In this document: piece by piece, positions 7,568-16,081 of the stretch
Layout of the letters: each line of letters begins with the position of its first letter
Position numbering within the stretch: the stretch's first letter is position 1
Assembly (NCBI GenBank): GCA_964458085.1
Contig: CAYWFF010000003.1
Location: 1-53,647, forward strand
Source: CAYWFF01 sp964458085
Lineage (GTDB): Bacteria > Patescibacteriota > Microgenomatia > UBA8517
Direction: 5' to 3'
Length of the DNA: 53,647 nucleotides
Translations under genes and position numbers: made by a program
The notes under the pieces: model-generated
Told to the model about the DNA's origin: nothing
The model's input: the letters and a program-made list of their open reading frames with translations, nothing else
Databases searched by the model: none

Positions 7568-8468
7568 TTCGTTTTAGGGATGCTCCGGCAGTTACTATAT
7601 CATTGATCTCTGTTGTGATAGTGCTCTGGCGGGCTTTATTGTATTCTAAAGAAAGAGCGAGATTTAGCTCCTGCGCATTTTCAGATGCGTTTTTCATAGC
7701 AACCATTCTTGCAGAATGTTCTGAAGCTTCTGCTTCAAGAAGTATGCTTGTTAACTGAGTTTCCAGATAAAAAGGTAAAAGCTGAGACAGAACTTCGTCT
7801 GCGTTGGGTTCAAAACTATAACTTGCGGTATTTTCCATTGTGATTTCTTCATCCGGTGTCAGATTCATAACGTCTGTTGCCGACTCCTCAGCCAACTCTT
7901 TAGTTGTAAGAGGAAGAATTTTTTTAATTGTCGGTTCCTGGTTTAATGCAGAAACAAAATCGTTATACACAAGATAAACTTCATCAATTTCTTCAGCTGT
8001 AAACTTTTCTGTAACAAGTTTGATTAATGGCGCAACCGCAGCCTGCTGGGGAGTATACTCGGAAAAATCAGCCAAAAGGGATCCGTGGGAAAGTGCCAGT
8101 GTACGGCCTTTTTTGCCGACCGTCACAAATAGTTTCTCTGACATATCGTGCTTTGAGAAAAAATCAAGAAGACCTCGGAAAAGATTAGTATTTAAGCTTC
8201 CGGCAAGGCCTCTGTTTGTACTTACCAAAATGTATAAAGTCTTTGTTATGTTTTCAGGTACCCGAAGCAGCGGAACGTTTTTAGGATCGGTTTCTTGGGC
8301 AAAAGTGTGTACCAATTCATAAATTGTTCTTGCAAAAGGTTTGGCATTAAGCGCTTTTTCCTGTGCTTTTTGTACTTTTGATGCCGCTACCATTTCCAGT
8401 GCTTTGGTGATTTTATTAATATTTTTAATAGATGAAACGCGTTTTTTAATTAATCTGGGATTTGCCAT
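7557..8468 (-). CDS. atpG: F1 ATP synthase gamma subunit
   Basis: This 303-residue central-stalk subunit is recognised by its N-terminal helix (IKKRVSSIKNINKITKALEM), the conserved TNRGLAGSLNTN segment and the C-terminal helix containing ARMVAMKNASENA and YNKARQSTITTEI. The two end helices form the coiled-coil axle that turns inside the alpha/beta head. Length is in the family range. The gene follows atpA after one base and overlaps atpD. Confidence 0.96.
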   Translation of the reverse strand: MANPRLIKKRVSSIKNINKITKALEMVAASKVQKAQEKALNAKPFARTIYELVHTFAQETDPKNVPLLRVPENITKTLYILVSTNRGLAGSLNTNLFRGLLDFFSKHDMSEKLFVTVGKKGRTLALSHGSLLADFSEYTPQQAAVAPLIKLVTEKFTAEEIDEVYLVYNDFVSALNQEPTIKKILPLTTKELAEESATDVMNLTPDEEITMENTASYSFEPNADEVLSQLLPFYLETQLTSILLEAEASEHSARMVAMKNASENAQELNLALSLEYNKARQSTITTEINDIVTAGASLKRNEK

Positions 8469-8469
8469 A

Positions 8470-9987
8470 TTAGTCAGTATGTAATTTTTTAAATTCTTCA
8501 GTAAACTTTTTAATCACGTCAGCTAGCTTATTTTCGGTTTCTTCATTAAACTCTTTCGTGTCTGCGATTTCTTTTGGGATATCAGCATACTCTTCATGAA
8601 CAAAGGTTAAAAACTCCTGTTCATACTCCTTGACATTATTAAGGTCAATTGTATCAAGCCCGCCGCTTGTTACTAAATACATGACAACTACCTGATCTTC
8701 CACGGACATTGGGGAATATTGAGGTTGTTTTAAAATTTCAACTATTCTTTTGCCCCTTTCAATTTTTGCTTTTGTAACAGGATCCAGATCGGTTGCAAAC
8801 TGGGCAAAGGTGGCAAGTTCATAATATTGTGACAAATCGAGTCTCAATTTGCCTGCAACTTTTTTCATCGCTTTTGTTTGCGCTGCTCCGCCAATTCGGG
8901 ACACTGAAAGCCCGACATTTAAAGCAGGTCTGACCCCTGCGAAGAAGAGGTCGCTTTCCAGGTAAATTTGACCATCGGTAATTGAGATAACGTTAGTAGG
9001 AATATATGCCGACACGTCACCTGCTTGAGTTTCTATGATTGGAAGTGCTGTTAGAGACCCTCCTCCGTTTTTCTTGTCAAGTTGACATGCTCTCTCTAAA
9101 AGCCGTGAATGTAAATAAAACACATCACCCGGATAGGCTTCCCGACCGCTGGGTCTCTCAAGCAGAAGGGACAGTTCCCTGTAAGCCCAAGCATGTTTAG
9201 TCAAATCGTCGTAAATTACCAATGCGTCTTTTCCTTTTTCCATAAAATACTCGCCGATAGCACAGCCTGCATAAGGTGCAATGTAGCGAAGCGGTGCCGG
9301 AGCTGATGCTGACGCAACCACAACCACAGTGTAATCAAGAGCCCCTAACTCTTTTAATTTTTGAACAACCTGAGCGACTTTGGATCTCTTTTGGCCGATT
9401 GCTACATATACGCATACAATATCTCCCTTTTGTTGATTAATGATGGTGTCAATGGTAATTGCGGTTTTGCCTGTACCGCGGTCGCCGATAATAAGTTCCC
9501 TTTGGCCTCGCCCGACAGGAATTACCGAATCTATTGCTTTAATACCTGTTTGGACCGGCCTGTTTATGGGACTTCTTTCAATGATTGAGGGAGCAATCCG
9601 TTCAACCGGCATTTCCCTGTCCTTTTTATAATTGCCTTTGTCGTCAAGCACTTCACCTAAGGGCGTGACTATTCGTCCCAAAATTTCGTCTCCCACACCG
9701 ATTGTTAACAGCTGTCCTGTTGATTCTCCCGTGTCCCCCACTCGAAGGTGGTGGTATTCGCCTAAGATAACTGTACCTATTCGGTCAGTTTCCAAATTAA
9801 GGATTAACCCGTAAGTTTCGTTCTTAAAACGTATTAACTCTCCGAAACGAGCACCCGAAAGTCCGGTAAGCCAGGCAATACCGTCATTAAGTGAACGTAT
9901 GGTTCCGGTCTCTTTGACAGTTGTTGTCAAATTAACATTTTGTAAAGACTGAAGTGTTGTATTTTTTATAGATTCCGATTTTGCCAT
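8470..9987 (-). CDS. atpA: F1 ATP synthase alpha subunit
   Basis: This 505-residue non-catalytic nucleotide-binding subunit has the P-loop GDRGTGKTAI, the SASAPAPLRYIAPYAG segment and GLSVSRIGGAAQTKAMK, including the arginine that reaches into the catalytic site. The first 25 residues are unusual. Where alpha normally has an amphipathic helix that docks on the delta N-terminal domain, this protein has a Thr/Asn-rich stretch (NTTLQSLQNVNLTTTVKE). This matches the loss of that domain from the delta subunit encoded next to it. The C terminus is acidic and ends LHTD. Confidence 0.97.
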   Translation of the reverse strand: MAKSESIKNTTLQSLQNVNLTTTVKETGTIRSLNDGIAWLTGLSGARFGELIRFKNETYGLILNLETDRIGTVILGEYHHLRVGDTGESTGQLLTIGVGDEILGRIVTPLGEVLDDKGNYKKDREMPVERIAPSIIERSPINRPVQTGIKAIDSVIPVGRGQRELIIGDRGTGKTAITIDTIINQQKGDIVCVYVAIGQKRSKVAQVVQKLKELGALDYTVVVVASASAPAPLRYIAPYAGCAIGEYFMEKGKDALVIYDDLTKHAWAYRELSLLLERPSGREAYPGDVFYLHSRLLERACQLDKKNGGGSLTALPIIETQAGDVSAYIPTNVISITDGQIYLESDLFFAGVRPALNVGLSVSRIGGAAQTKAMKKVAGKLRLDLSQYYELATFAQFATDLDPVTKAKIERGKRIVEILKQPQYSPMSVEDQVVVMYLVTSGGLDTIDLNNVKEYEQEFLTFVHEEYADIPKEIADTKEFNEETENKLADVIKKFTEEFKKLHTD

Positions 9988-10013
9988 ATTATTTTTAGAA
10001 CTTTTAATAACAA

Positions 10014-10229
10014 TTATTTATCACTCAGTTTAACTTTCAATTGTTCTAAGTAGCCCTTTATACTCATATCAATTCTGGTATCTCCCATTAAAACCACCAT
10101 TCCTCCTAAAATTTCAGGATTTACCAAAAAATTAACGTTTGTTGCTGAAAACTGTTTTTTAACAGTTTCAATAACATTCTTTTCTTGTTCTGTATTTAAT
10201 TTATCAGCAGTTATTATAGTTGCATCCAT
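10014..10229 (-). CDS. atpH: ATP synthase delta subunit reduced to its C-terminal domain
   Basis: Only 71 residues are present, against about 175-180 in a usual delta subunit. The sequence matches the C-terminal part of delta: ATIITADKLNTEQEKNVIE, then VNPEILGGMVVLMGDTRID, then SIKGYLEQL. This part contacts the b-subunit dimer. The N-terminal helical domain, which binds the top of alpha, is absent. A GAGG Shine-Dalgarno lies 7 nt before the ATG, and an in-frame TAA lies two codons upstream. Only 75 nt separate it from atpF, so a missing N-terminal half cannot be hidden by a frameshift here. The short form looks genuine. Confidence 0.8.
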   Translation of the reverse strand: MDATIITADKLNTEQEKNVIETVKKQFSATNVNFLVNPEILGGMVVLMGDTRIDMSIKGYLEQLKVKLSDK

Positions 10230-10304
10230 AAGTTATCCTCAAAAATCATCGCCAGAAACAGCAGAATAAAAGCGTCAGTCAAATCCAACTTAAATAACTT
10301 AAAG

Positions 10305-10802
10305 TCAGATTTTTATACTGTTTAACTTTTTAACTGCTGTGTCTATCGTCAACTTCTGTGTTTCACCTACTAAAACCTGGGCAATTACTTTTTCGGTCAT
10401 TACTTCAGCCATTTCCAAAGCCTTTTTTTCTAGAGAATTCTCTGCTTCTTTTTGGATATTTTGTGCTTCCATTGTTGCTTTTGAAATAATCTCTTTCGCC
10501 TTTTTTTGTGCATCGGATAAAACCTCTTTTTTATCCAGTTCTGCCTGTTTTTTCGCTTCGGCAATTATGGTTTTTCTCTCTTTTTGTAAAGTAGCTAAAA
10601 GCTCTTCCTGTTTTTTCTCGAAAACCTCTTTATCTTTAGTGACTGTCTGCCTGTCCTTTTCTATTTCAGATAATTTGTCTTGCCTTGCTTTTAATGTTGT
10701 AAGCATTGGTTTATACAAAACTTTTTTCAGAATAAAAAGCAATAACCCAAAGTTTACAATTTGGACACCAATTAATAGTGGATCAATTCCTAGTCCTTCC
10801 AT
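10305..10802 (-). CDS. atpF: ATP synthase b subunit
   Basis: This 165-residue peripheral-stalk subunit has one N-terminal membrane helix (about 10-28, VQIVNFGLLLFILKKVLYKP) followed by a long charged coiled coil rich in Lys, Glu and Gln. This is the typical b-subunit plan; dimers form the stator. A GAGGTGAT Shine-Dalgarno lies before the ATG. The gene sits between atpE and the shortened atpH, with which its C-terminal end should interact. Length is normal, so the missing delta domain has not been transferred here as a fusion. Confidence 0.95.
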   Translation of the reverse strand: MEGLGIDPLLIGVQIVNFGLLLFILKKVLYKPMLTTLKARQDKLSEIEKDRQTVTKDKEVFEKKQEELLATLQKERKTIIAEAKKQAELDKKEVLSDAQKKAKEIISKATMEAQNIQKEAENSLEKKALEMAEVMTEKVIAQVLVGETQKLTIDTAVKKLNSIKI

Positions 10803-10820
10803 AGTTAATCACCTCACTTT

Positions 10821-11039
10821 TTAGACGAACTTAATAATAAGTGCGACTACTAAAGCGTAAATTGCGATAGCTTCAGCAAATGCGACTGATAAAATAAGAG
10901 TTGTCGTGACTTGATTACTGGCTTCAGGGTTTCTGCCGATTGCTTCCATTGCCCCTTTACCGATAAGTCCGACCCCAACTCCCGGTCCGATTGTGCCGAG
11001 TCCTATAGCGAGTGCTGTTGCTAAATCTTTCAATTCCAT
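10821..11039 (-). CDS. atpE: ATP synthase c subunit
   Basis: This 72-residue hairpin of two membrane helices has a polar loop GRNPEA. The ion-carrying carboxylate is E56 in FAEAIAIY. The helix-1 position that is Gln in sodium-type rings is V23 (GPGVGVG), and no Ser or Thr follows the Glu, so proton coupling is predicted. AGGAGGTGTAACC precedes the ATG, a strong ribosome-binding site suited to the high copy number of c. Sequence and length are ordinary for the family. Confidence 0.96.
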   Translation of the reverse strand: MELKDLATALAIGLGTIGPGVGVGLIGKGAMEAIGRNPEASNQVTTTLILSVAFAEAIAIYALVVALIIKFV

Positions 11040-11054
11040 TGGTTACACCTCCTC

Positions 11055-11798
11055 TCAATGATGCGACTCTGTCGCAACTACAATAAATATTGTTGTTAAC
11101 ATTGTAAAAACTAATGCCTGAATAAAACCTACAAAAACTTCCAAAATAAGAAACGGTACCGGAACTAGCACCGGAATTAAGAATACCATAACTGCCAAGA
11201 GCACCTCTCCTGCAAAAATATTTCCGAATAAACGGAAAGAAAATGATAAGACTTTAGCAAACTCTGAAATAATTTCTAAAATTCCCACGAAAAAATTAAT
11301 AGGATTGCTGAAATTTATAAATCTTTTTATATAGCTTCCCAGACCTAAAGACTTTATGCTTAAAGCTTGGGTTACAGAAACAGAAATTAAGGCAAGGGCT
11401 AAAGTCGTGTTCAAATCGGCACTGGGCGCTCTCAAAAGCGGAATAAGTTTTTCGCCATGAGCCGTATGCTCATATATTCCAATTGAACCTACCCCGGGAA
11501 GCAGACCAATCCAATTGCCGAAAATGATAAATAGGAAAAATGTAACAACAAGCGGGAAAATAGCTTCGGTTCTTTTTCCTGCAATTTTGCCGATAAATGA
11601 ATAAAGTCCTTCAAATGCAATTTCAAAAAGCTGGGCAAATTTGTTTTTACTGCCATAGCTTTCTTTAGGTTTTGCGGTGAGAGCAATTACCAGGAGTATT
11701 GCAAAAACGATAACAGTAGTCAGAAGTGAATTGGTTACGGAAATATTTCCTATGTGGAATAGGGTTTCCGGAGCAACTGAAATATGCAGTTCTTTCAT
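11055..11798 (-). CDS. atpB: ATP synthase a subunit
   Basis: This 247-residue membrane protein has five or six hydrophobic segments. The essential arginine that faces the c-ring lies in SFSFRLFGNIFAGEVLL, the hallmark of subunit a. The N-terminal hydrophobic segment and the FGNWIGLLPGVG motif are also typical. It forms the two half-channels for the coupling ion. The ATG overlaps the stop of the AtpI/AtpZ-like gene by 4 nt. Confidence 0.96.
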   Translation of the reverse strand: MKELHISVAPETLFHIGNISVTNSLLTTVIVFAILLVIALTAKPKESYGSKNKFAQLFEIAFEGLYSFIGKIAGKRTEAIFPLVVTFFLFIIFGNWIGLLPGVGSIGIYEHTAHGEKLIPLLRAPSADLNTTLALALISVSVTQALSIKSLGLGSYIKRFINFSNPINFFVGILEIISEFAKVLSFSFRLFGNIFAGEVLLAVMVFLIPVLVPVPFLILEVFVGFIQALVFTMLTTIFIVVATESHH

Positions 11799-12052
11799 TT
11801 TTTATTTGGGTATTTACTTTTAAGTCTCGTAGCCTGATAAATACCTATTGCAATGCCTGAGATCATACCGATAAGTATGAAAAGAGGTGTGGTTTCGAAT
11901 TTACGATCGACAAATACACCTAACAATAATAATGCAATCGGAAAAAAGACTAAACTGGCTGTAATTTTACTTGCTTCATTAAAAGCCAGCATTAAAACTT
12001 TGGCGTAGTCTTCCTTTTTTTGTGGCATACTTGCCGTTTTTTTATTTGCCAT
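11795..12052 (-). CDS. AtpI/AtpZ-like small membrane protein of the ATP synthase operon
   Basis: This 85-residue protein is predicted to have two membrane helices (about 33-50 and 56-75), LVFFPIALLLLGVFVDRKF and FILIGMISGIAIGIYQAT. The size, the charged ends and the position as first gene of an atp operon match the AtpI/AtpZ group, implicated in c-ring assembly and in magnesium uptake. An AAGG lies about 10 nt before the ATG. The preceding leader carries a GNRA hairpin and a near-consensus promoter. Which of AtpI or AtpZ it is cannot be decided by eye. Confidence 0.85.
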   Translation of the reverse strand: MANKKTASMPQKKEDYAKVLMLAFNEASKITASLVFFPIALLLLGVFVDRKFETTPLFILIGMISGIAIGIYQATRLKSKYPNKK

Positions 12053-12094
12053 CGGATTTGCCTTACGAAAAGAAGAAGTTTTTTAGAAAACAAA

Positions 12095-12114
12095 TTTCCC
12101 ACTTTCGTGAGAAA
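12095..12114 (-). promoter_or_regulatory. GNRA-loop hairpin in the atp operon leader
   Basis: On the minus strand TTTCTCAC, loop GAAA, GTGGGAAA forms an 8-bp stem with one G-U pair and a GAAA tetraloop, in the transcribed leader about 40 nt before the AtpI/AtpZ start. It could stabilise the message or be a protein site. No T run follows, so it is not a terminator. Confidence 0.45.
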
Positions 12115-12132
12115 TATTCTACTTTTCATCTG

Positions 12133-12161
12133 ATTCTAGAAAGAAAACTGCAGATTGTCAA
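12133..12161 (-). promoter_or_regulatory. promoter of the ATP synthase operon
   Basis: On the minus strand, TTGACA (12161-12156), a 17-bp spacer and TAGAAT (12138-12133) give a near-consensus sigma-70 promoter. The predicted start is near 12126, giving a leader of roughly 75 nt. Confidence 0.75.
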
Positions 12162-12180
12162 TGATTTTATATATTTGCAG

Positions 12181-12209
12181 TTGGCAATAAACGTATTGAC
12201 TGTTATAAT
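12181..12209 (+). promoter_or_regulatory. promoter of the carbonic-anhydrase-like gene
   Basis: TTGGCA at 12181-12186, a 17-bp spacer and a perfect TATAAT at 12204-12209 with the TGn extension. The expected start near 12216 rules out the GTG at 12215 as start codon and supports the ATG at 12236. It is divergent from the atp promoter, about 20 bp away. Confidence 0.8.
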
Positions 12210-12235
12210 CCCGCGTGGAACACTATAGAAATAAT

Positions 12236-13024
12236 ATGGATAAGGAAACCACTAAAAAGAATATATTACTTGAAATAATTAAAAAAGTAATACAAGAAAC
12301 GGGATTTAATGAAATTTTATTTCCTCCTGAGTTGGAGCCTTACTACGTCGAGCTAGCTTCAAAGCATCCCGATAGATGTGTTGATGGCAGAAAAGCATTG
12401 GAAAAATTCGCTGAACGGTATAAAGGTGCACAACTGGCCGGAGGGTCTTTGGGAATGGTTGATGTGTTGAGAATTATTATGCCTCATATTACTGAAGAAA
12501 AAATCCGTAAAATAATTGAGAAAACTTATTCGGATAACGGACTTGTCATCGGTGCTCACATTGATGATAAACACGGAGAAATTAAAGACAGTGATGAATT
12601 AAACAATAGAACTGAAGGTTGCGGAAACCAAATGGTCGTTGCAAACGGTAAAGTGGACGTAGCCAGCGAATTAAAAGTTACGCCAGAATTAGTTAAGGGC
12701 AGAATTACCTGGGTGAGAAGTTTGGAAGATAAAGGTGTGGTGGTCACACTAACAGGTCACCACCAGGAAAAAGTGGCAGTCGTTAATTTCATTTCAGGTA
12801 CTACTTTTGATACCCAAAATGCTGAAAATTCCGAAGCATTTAATATGGATCTTGCAACAGTTTACGATCGGGCAGGGCTTATTTTTGAAACTTTAGAGTT
12901 GGAACATGAAGACTTGGGGAATAAAGAAAATTTCCAAGAAGTTTTCACTAAAGTGGCATTTACAGATTATCTTCAAACACTTTCTGCTTTGGGTGCACCA
13001 AAAACCGTTGCAATCCGCAGTTGA
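12236..13024 (+). CDS. beta/theta-type carbonic-anhydrase-like protein
   Basis: This 262-residue soluble protein, counted from the ATG after the promoter, has no firmly recognised family. The arrangement C48-x-D50-x-R52 (RCVDGR), then a glycine-rich GGSLG at 69-73, then H108 (GAHIDD) and C129 (EGCGN) follows the zinc-ligand order Cys, His, Cys with the Asp/Arg dyad of beta-type carbonic anhydrases. The wide spacing of His and second Cys is closer to the LCIB/theta group than to the classic HxxC. If correct it would interconvert carbon dioxide and bicarbonate in the cytoplasm. The call is an inference from a motif; other zinc enzymes remain possible. No Shine-Dalgarno is visible. Confidence 0.45.
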   Translation: MDKETTKKNILLEIIKKVIQETGFNEILFPPELEPYYVELASKHPDRCVDGRKALEKFAERYKGAQLAGGSLGMVDVLRIIMPHITEEKIRKIIEKTYSDNGLVIGAHIDDKHGEIKDSDELNNRTEGCGNQMVVANGKVDVASELKVTPELVKGRITWVRSLEDKGVVVTLTGHHQEKVAVVNFISGTTFDTQNAENSEAFNMDLATVYDRAGLIFETLELEHEDLGNKENFQEVFTKVAFTDYLQTLSALGAPKTVAIRS

Positions 13025-13073
13025 TTCTCCATAAAATCATTAAAACGCGTATAATCCAGTGGAGGGGAAACCC

Positions 13074-14735
13074 ATGACAACTCTTTACCAAAATAAACCT
13101 AAAAAAGCCAAAACTCATGCAAACACAGGCAAACTGTCACCTGCTATGCAGGACTTTTTAAAAGTATATCAAAACGCCATTGGTACCAAAAAAAACACAA
13201 CGGAAAACGTGGTTGAGGTCCATAATTTCTTGGGGGTTGTTGCGCGTGTTTATGAAAAGGTAAGAACCACCGTTGAGTATAAGGGTGAGCATGTACTGAG
13301 ACGAAATGCAATTGAACGTATTGCAAAAAGGCTTTTATGGGAAAAGGGTGTGTTGTTCAACAATGCCGACAGCAAACAGATTGCGAAAAGTTTAATTCGC
13401 GAGCTTATTTGGGCAGGATATATACAAAACAATTCCGTTCCCGAAACTACATTAGCAGATGTACAGAAAGTCATAGAGAAATATAAAACCATAATACACC
13501 TGCTCTCTCAGACCAAGACTTCAATTGCCAAAACCATCCGTGAAGATTGGCTTATAGGAGTGGTGTCGAGCGAGATTGAAGATATTCTGGATCCCACCTA
13601 CAGAGAACTATTTGTGAAATTATTTTACCGCTGGTTCAGGGAGAGATATGAATGGCAGGAAGAAAATCTCGACACTCATGAAAAAGCTCTTCAAATATAT
13701 TTGGCTATTCATCGGGCATATCAGCGTTCCGATGAAGCAATAATGCGGTATCATTTGCTTTTGCTGGAATATCCAAACTGGCTTACGGCTAAAGAAAAAG
13801 ACCTTGAAAAGTTTGTCACAGACTTTCCCCGGCTTTACCGCGAAATCGAAAAACATCTACAGTTTGAAGGCAGGCTGGCACTTTACCGTATTGTTAAAAG
13901 GCATGTTCCAGCATTTGAAGTATTGCAGTTAACTTTTAAGAGAAATTCTGAAGGTGTTGTTAAATTATTAGAGCAAAAAAATGCATTCGAAAATGAAGTG
14001 AGAGAGTTGTGCGGGGAAACCTACAAAGAAACGAGGTTGAAAGTAAACAGGGGCATTGCAAGAAGTGTCATGTATATATTTATATCAAAAGTTGTGTTTG
14101 CACTTTTACTTGAAATTCCTTATGAAATTTTCAGATACCAGGAATTGAGGTTGTTACCAATTTCTTTTAATATAATAATGCCGCCCTTATTGATGGTAGC
14201 GATAGGTGCATCCATAAAACCTCCCGGTGAAAAAAATACTCAAACTCTTCTTAGCCAAGTTAAACGTATAGTATATGAAGCTCCAAGTGAAAAACCGATA
14301 CAATTTGTTGTAAATAAAACACGCAATTCCTGGAGTAAATTATTCGGTGTTATTTATTTTGTCCTAGCCCTTCTTCTTTTTTCAGGTATTGCACTAATAT
14401 TGTCAGAATTCCAGTTTACGGTTTTAGGAATAATGATATTTTTTGCTTTCCTGTCATTGGTGTTGCTGTTCGCATTTAGAGTAAAAGCCAACGCAAACAA
14501 ATTAAGAGTGGTTCCGGAAAATGAAACACTGGTTGACCATGTAACAAACTTTTTGACACTCCCCTTTATTAACCTCGGATTTATTTTATCAAAAGGCTTG
14601 TCGGTTATTAACGTTGCTTCTGTAATTCTGGATTTTCTAATCGAAGCTCCACTCAAGTCAATAATAGAAGTTATAGAAGAATGGATCACCTACCTTCGGG
14701 AGAAAAGAGAAGAAGTTATAAACGTGCCTGAGTAA
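13074..14735 (+). CDS. large hypothetical membrane protein
   Basis: This 553-residue protein has a soluble, helical, charged N-terminal part of about 320 residues and then about four membrane segments (MYIFISKVVFALLLEI; FNIIMPPLLMVAIGA; LFGVIYFVLALLLFSGIAL; VLGIMIFFAFLSLVLLFAF) between about 340 and 470, and a further amphipathic C-terminal region. The family is not recognised. The start is the ATG at 13074 because GGAGGGG lies 7-8 nt before it; an in-frame GTG at 13059 would place this ribosome site inside the gene. A TATAAT lies at 13050-13055 without a good -35. It may be read with the upstream gene as well. The function is unknown. Confidence 0.8.
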   Translation: MTTLYQNKPKKAKTHANTGKLSPAMQDFLKVYQNAIGTKKNTTENVVEVHNFLGVVARVYEKVRTTVEYKGEHVLRRNAIERIAKRLLWEKGVLFNNADSKQIAKSLIRELIWAGYIQNNSVPETTLADVQKVIEKYKTIIHLLSQTKTSIAKTIREDWLIGVVSSEIEDILDPTYRELFVKLFYRWFRERYEWQEENLDTHEKALQIYLAIHRAYQRSDEAIMRYHLLLLEYPNWLTAKEKDLEKFVTDFPRLYREIEKHLQFEGRLALYRIVKRHVPAFEVLQLTFKRNSEGVVKLLEQKNAFENEVRELCGETYKETRLKVNRGIARSVMYIFISKVVFALLLEIPYEIFRYQELRLLPISFNIIMPPLLMVAIGASIKPPGEKNTQTLLSQVKRIVYEAPSEKPIQFVVNKTRNSWSKLFGVIYFVLALLLFSGIALILSEFQFTVLGIMIFFAFLSLVLLFAFRVKANANKLRVVPENETLVDHVTNFLTLPFINLGFILSKGLSVINVASVILDFLIEAPLKSIIEVIEEWITYLREKREEVINVPE

Positions 14736-14737
14736 TC

Positions 14738-16069
14738 TTATTTTCTGGTGACCGAATAATAAGTCGGGTGATACAGAAAAAGCGCCGGTATATCTTCCAA
14801 AAGAAACCTTTGAAAATCTAAATATATTTTCTTGCGTTCTTCTGTATTTTGGGTAAGCCTGCCGTCTTCCAGTAATTTATCTATCCGAGGGCTTTGGTAT
14901 TTGGCAATATTTGTTGTTTGTGTCGTGTGCCAAAGTGCATACTGGTCAGGATCACTGGGAAGATCTAAAATGGTCAAAAATACATGGAAATCGGTTGGGA
15001 TAATTGACGAAACCTGCACTGTAGTTTCAATACCGATTGAATTCCAATCGCTGGCAATTTTTTCTGCAATTGGTAAAAGTATGGGGGTGCTGACTAAATG
15101 TACGGGAAATTGGCTGGTAAGCTCACTAGGCAGTTCGTTCATTAATTCCTTTGCCCTGTCAGGGTCAAAATTATATTGTTTTACCTGTGAGTTGTATGCC
15201 CAGGAGCTTGGAGAAATAGGGCTATAAGCACGCTCATCTGTCCAGAAGCGCTTGTCGATGGCATACGCAGCAGCCAGTCTTAGTTCCTTATTGTTCTTAT
15301 TAAATACACTGTTTTCATCCCCGAAATTAAAAAATAACGTAACTATTTGGTCTCTGTTAACATCTTGTGCAACATTTGCTGTCGGCCAATGTATAAACGG
15401 CTGCGGGTCAAGAAGTTCCAGCAAGGTGTCCACCTGTCCCAGCTTGAAAGCAAGTTTTGTGCTTTCCGTAGTGGGATAAAAACGGTACAATTTTTTTTCT
15501 CCGTTAGTGTGTTCCACCAGCATTTCCTGGACGTAATTGCCTTTTACCGTGGCTTTTGAAACCTTCCAATCGCTCACTCCTAAAAGGCCAGATTTGAAAG
15601 TGGGTTTTGATACAATTGCAGGAAACGGAATAAAAGGTTCCTGGAGTTTAAATATAATAGTATTCTCATCTGGTCGTTCAACAACAACATCACTGAATTC
15701 ATAATTAATTGTGTGGCTTGTGACCTTCGTTCCGTCATGCCAAATGTAACCGTCTTTCAGGTGGAATATCCAAGTTTTACCTTCGTCTTGTAACTCCCAT
15801 GAGTCAGCAAGCGAAGGTTGAGGTATGTTTTGGTCGTCCAACTTGGTTAAGCCGACGCTTAACATGGATTGTAAAGAAGCCGGTAAGGTATTTGTTTGAT
15901 ATCGTCCCGTAATTCCGATTCTTTGTGTTTTATTTTGTGCAAGAATTGGAGTAATCAAAAGAATAGCGCTAAAAATTACAATACCGATAATTCCGCCAAT
16001 AATTATAAGCCCTTTAAAGCGGGTTAAAAATGCTAAGATTAATCGAAACCAGTAGCGAAGTTTCAACAT
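14738..16069 (-). CDS. membrane-anchored oligopeptide-binding-like protein (SBP family 5)
   Basis: This 443-residue protein has a basic N terminus and one membrane helix (about 20-45), then a solute-binding family 5 domain. Typical features are SLADSWELQDEGKTWIFHL, LKDGYIWHDGTKV, LAAAYAIDK and the closing segment with YLDFQRFLLEDIPALFLYH. The family delivers peptides or similar solutes to ABC permeases. No permease or ATPase gene is in the window, so the partner is elsewhere or absent. The anchor is a membrane helix rather than a lipobox. It lies 12 nt after secG and is probably in one transcript with it. At 443 residues it is shorter than many members (about 500-550). Confidence 0.88.
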   Translation of the reverse strand: MLKLRYWFRLILAFLTRFKGLIIIGGIIGIVIFSAILLITPILAQNKTQRIGITGRYQTNTLPASLQSMLSVGLTKLDDQNIPQPSLADSWELQDEGKTWIFHLKDGYIWHDGTKVTSHTINYEFSDVVVERPDENTIIFKLQEPFIPFPAIVSKPTFKSGLLGVSDWKVSKATVKGNYVQEMLVEHTNGEKKLYRFYPTTESTKLAFKLGQVDTLLELLDPQPFIHWPTANVAQDVNRDQIVTLFFNFGDENSVFNKNNKELRLAAAYAIDKRFWTDERAYSPISPSSWAYNSQVKQYNFDPDRAKELMNELPSELTSQFPVHLVSTPILLPIAEKIASDWNSIGIETTVQVSSIIPTDFHVFLTILDLPSDPDQYALWHTTQTTNIAKYQSPRIDKLLEDGRLTQNTEERKKIYLDFQRFLLEDIPALFLYHPTYYSVTRK

Positions 16070-16081
16070 AAATTGTTTTGT

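Noticed and set aside
10339..10824. 161-codon plus-strand frame
   Set aside because: It lies fully antisense to atpF. Its Ser/Phe/Cys-rich product mirrors the Lys/Glu-rich coiled coil of subunit b.
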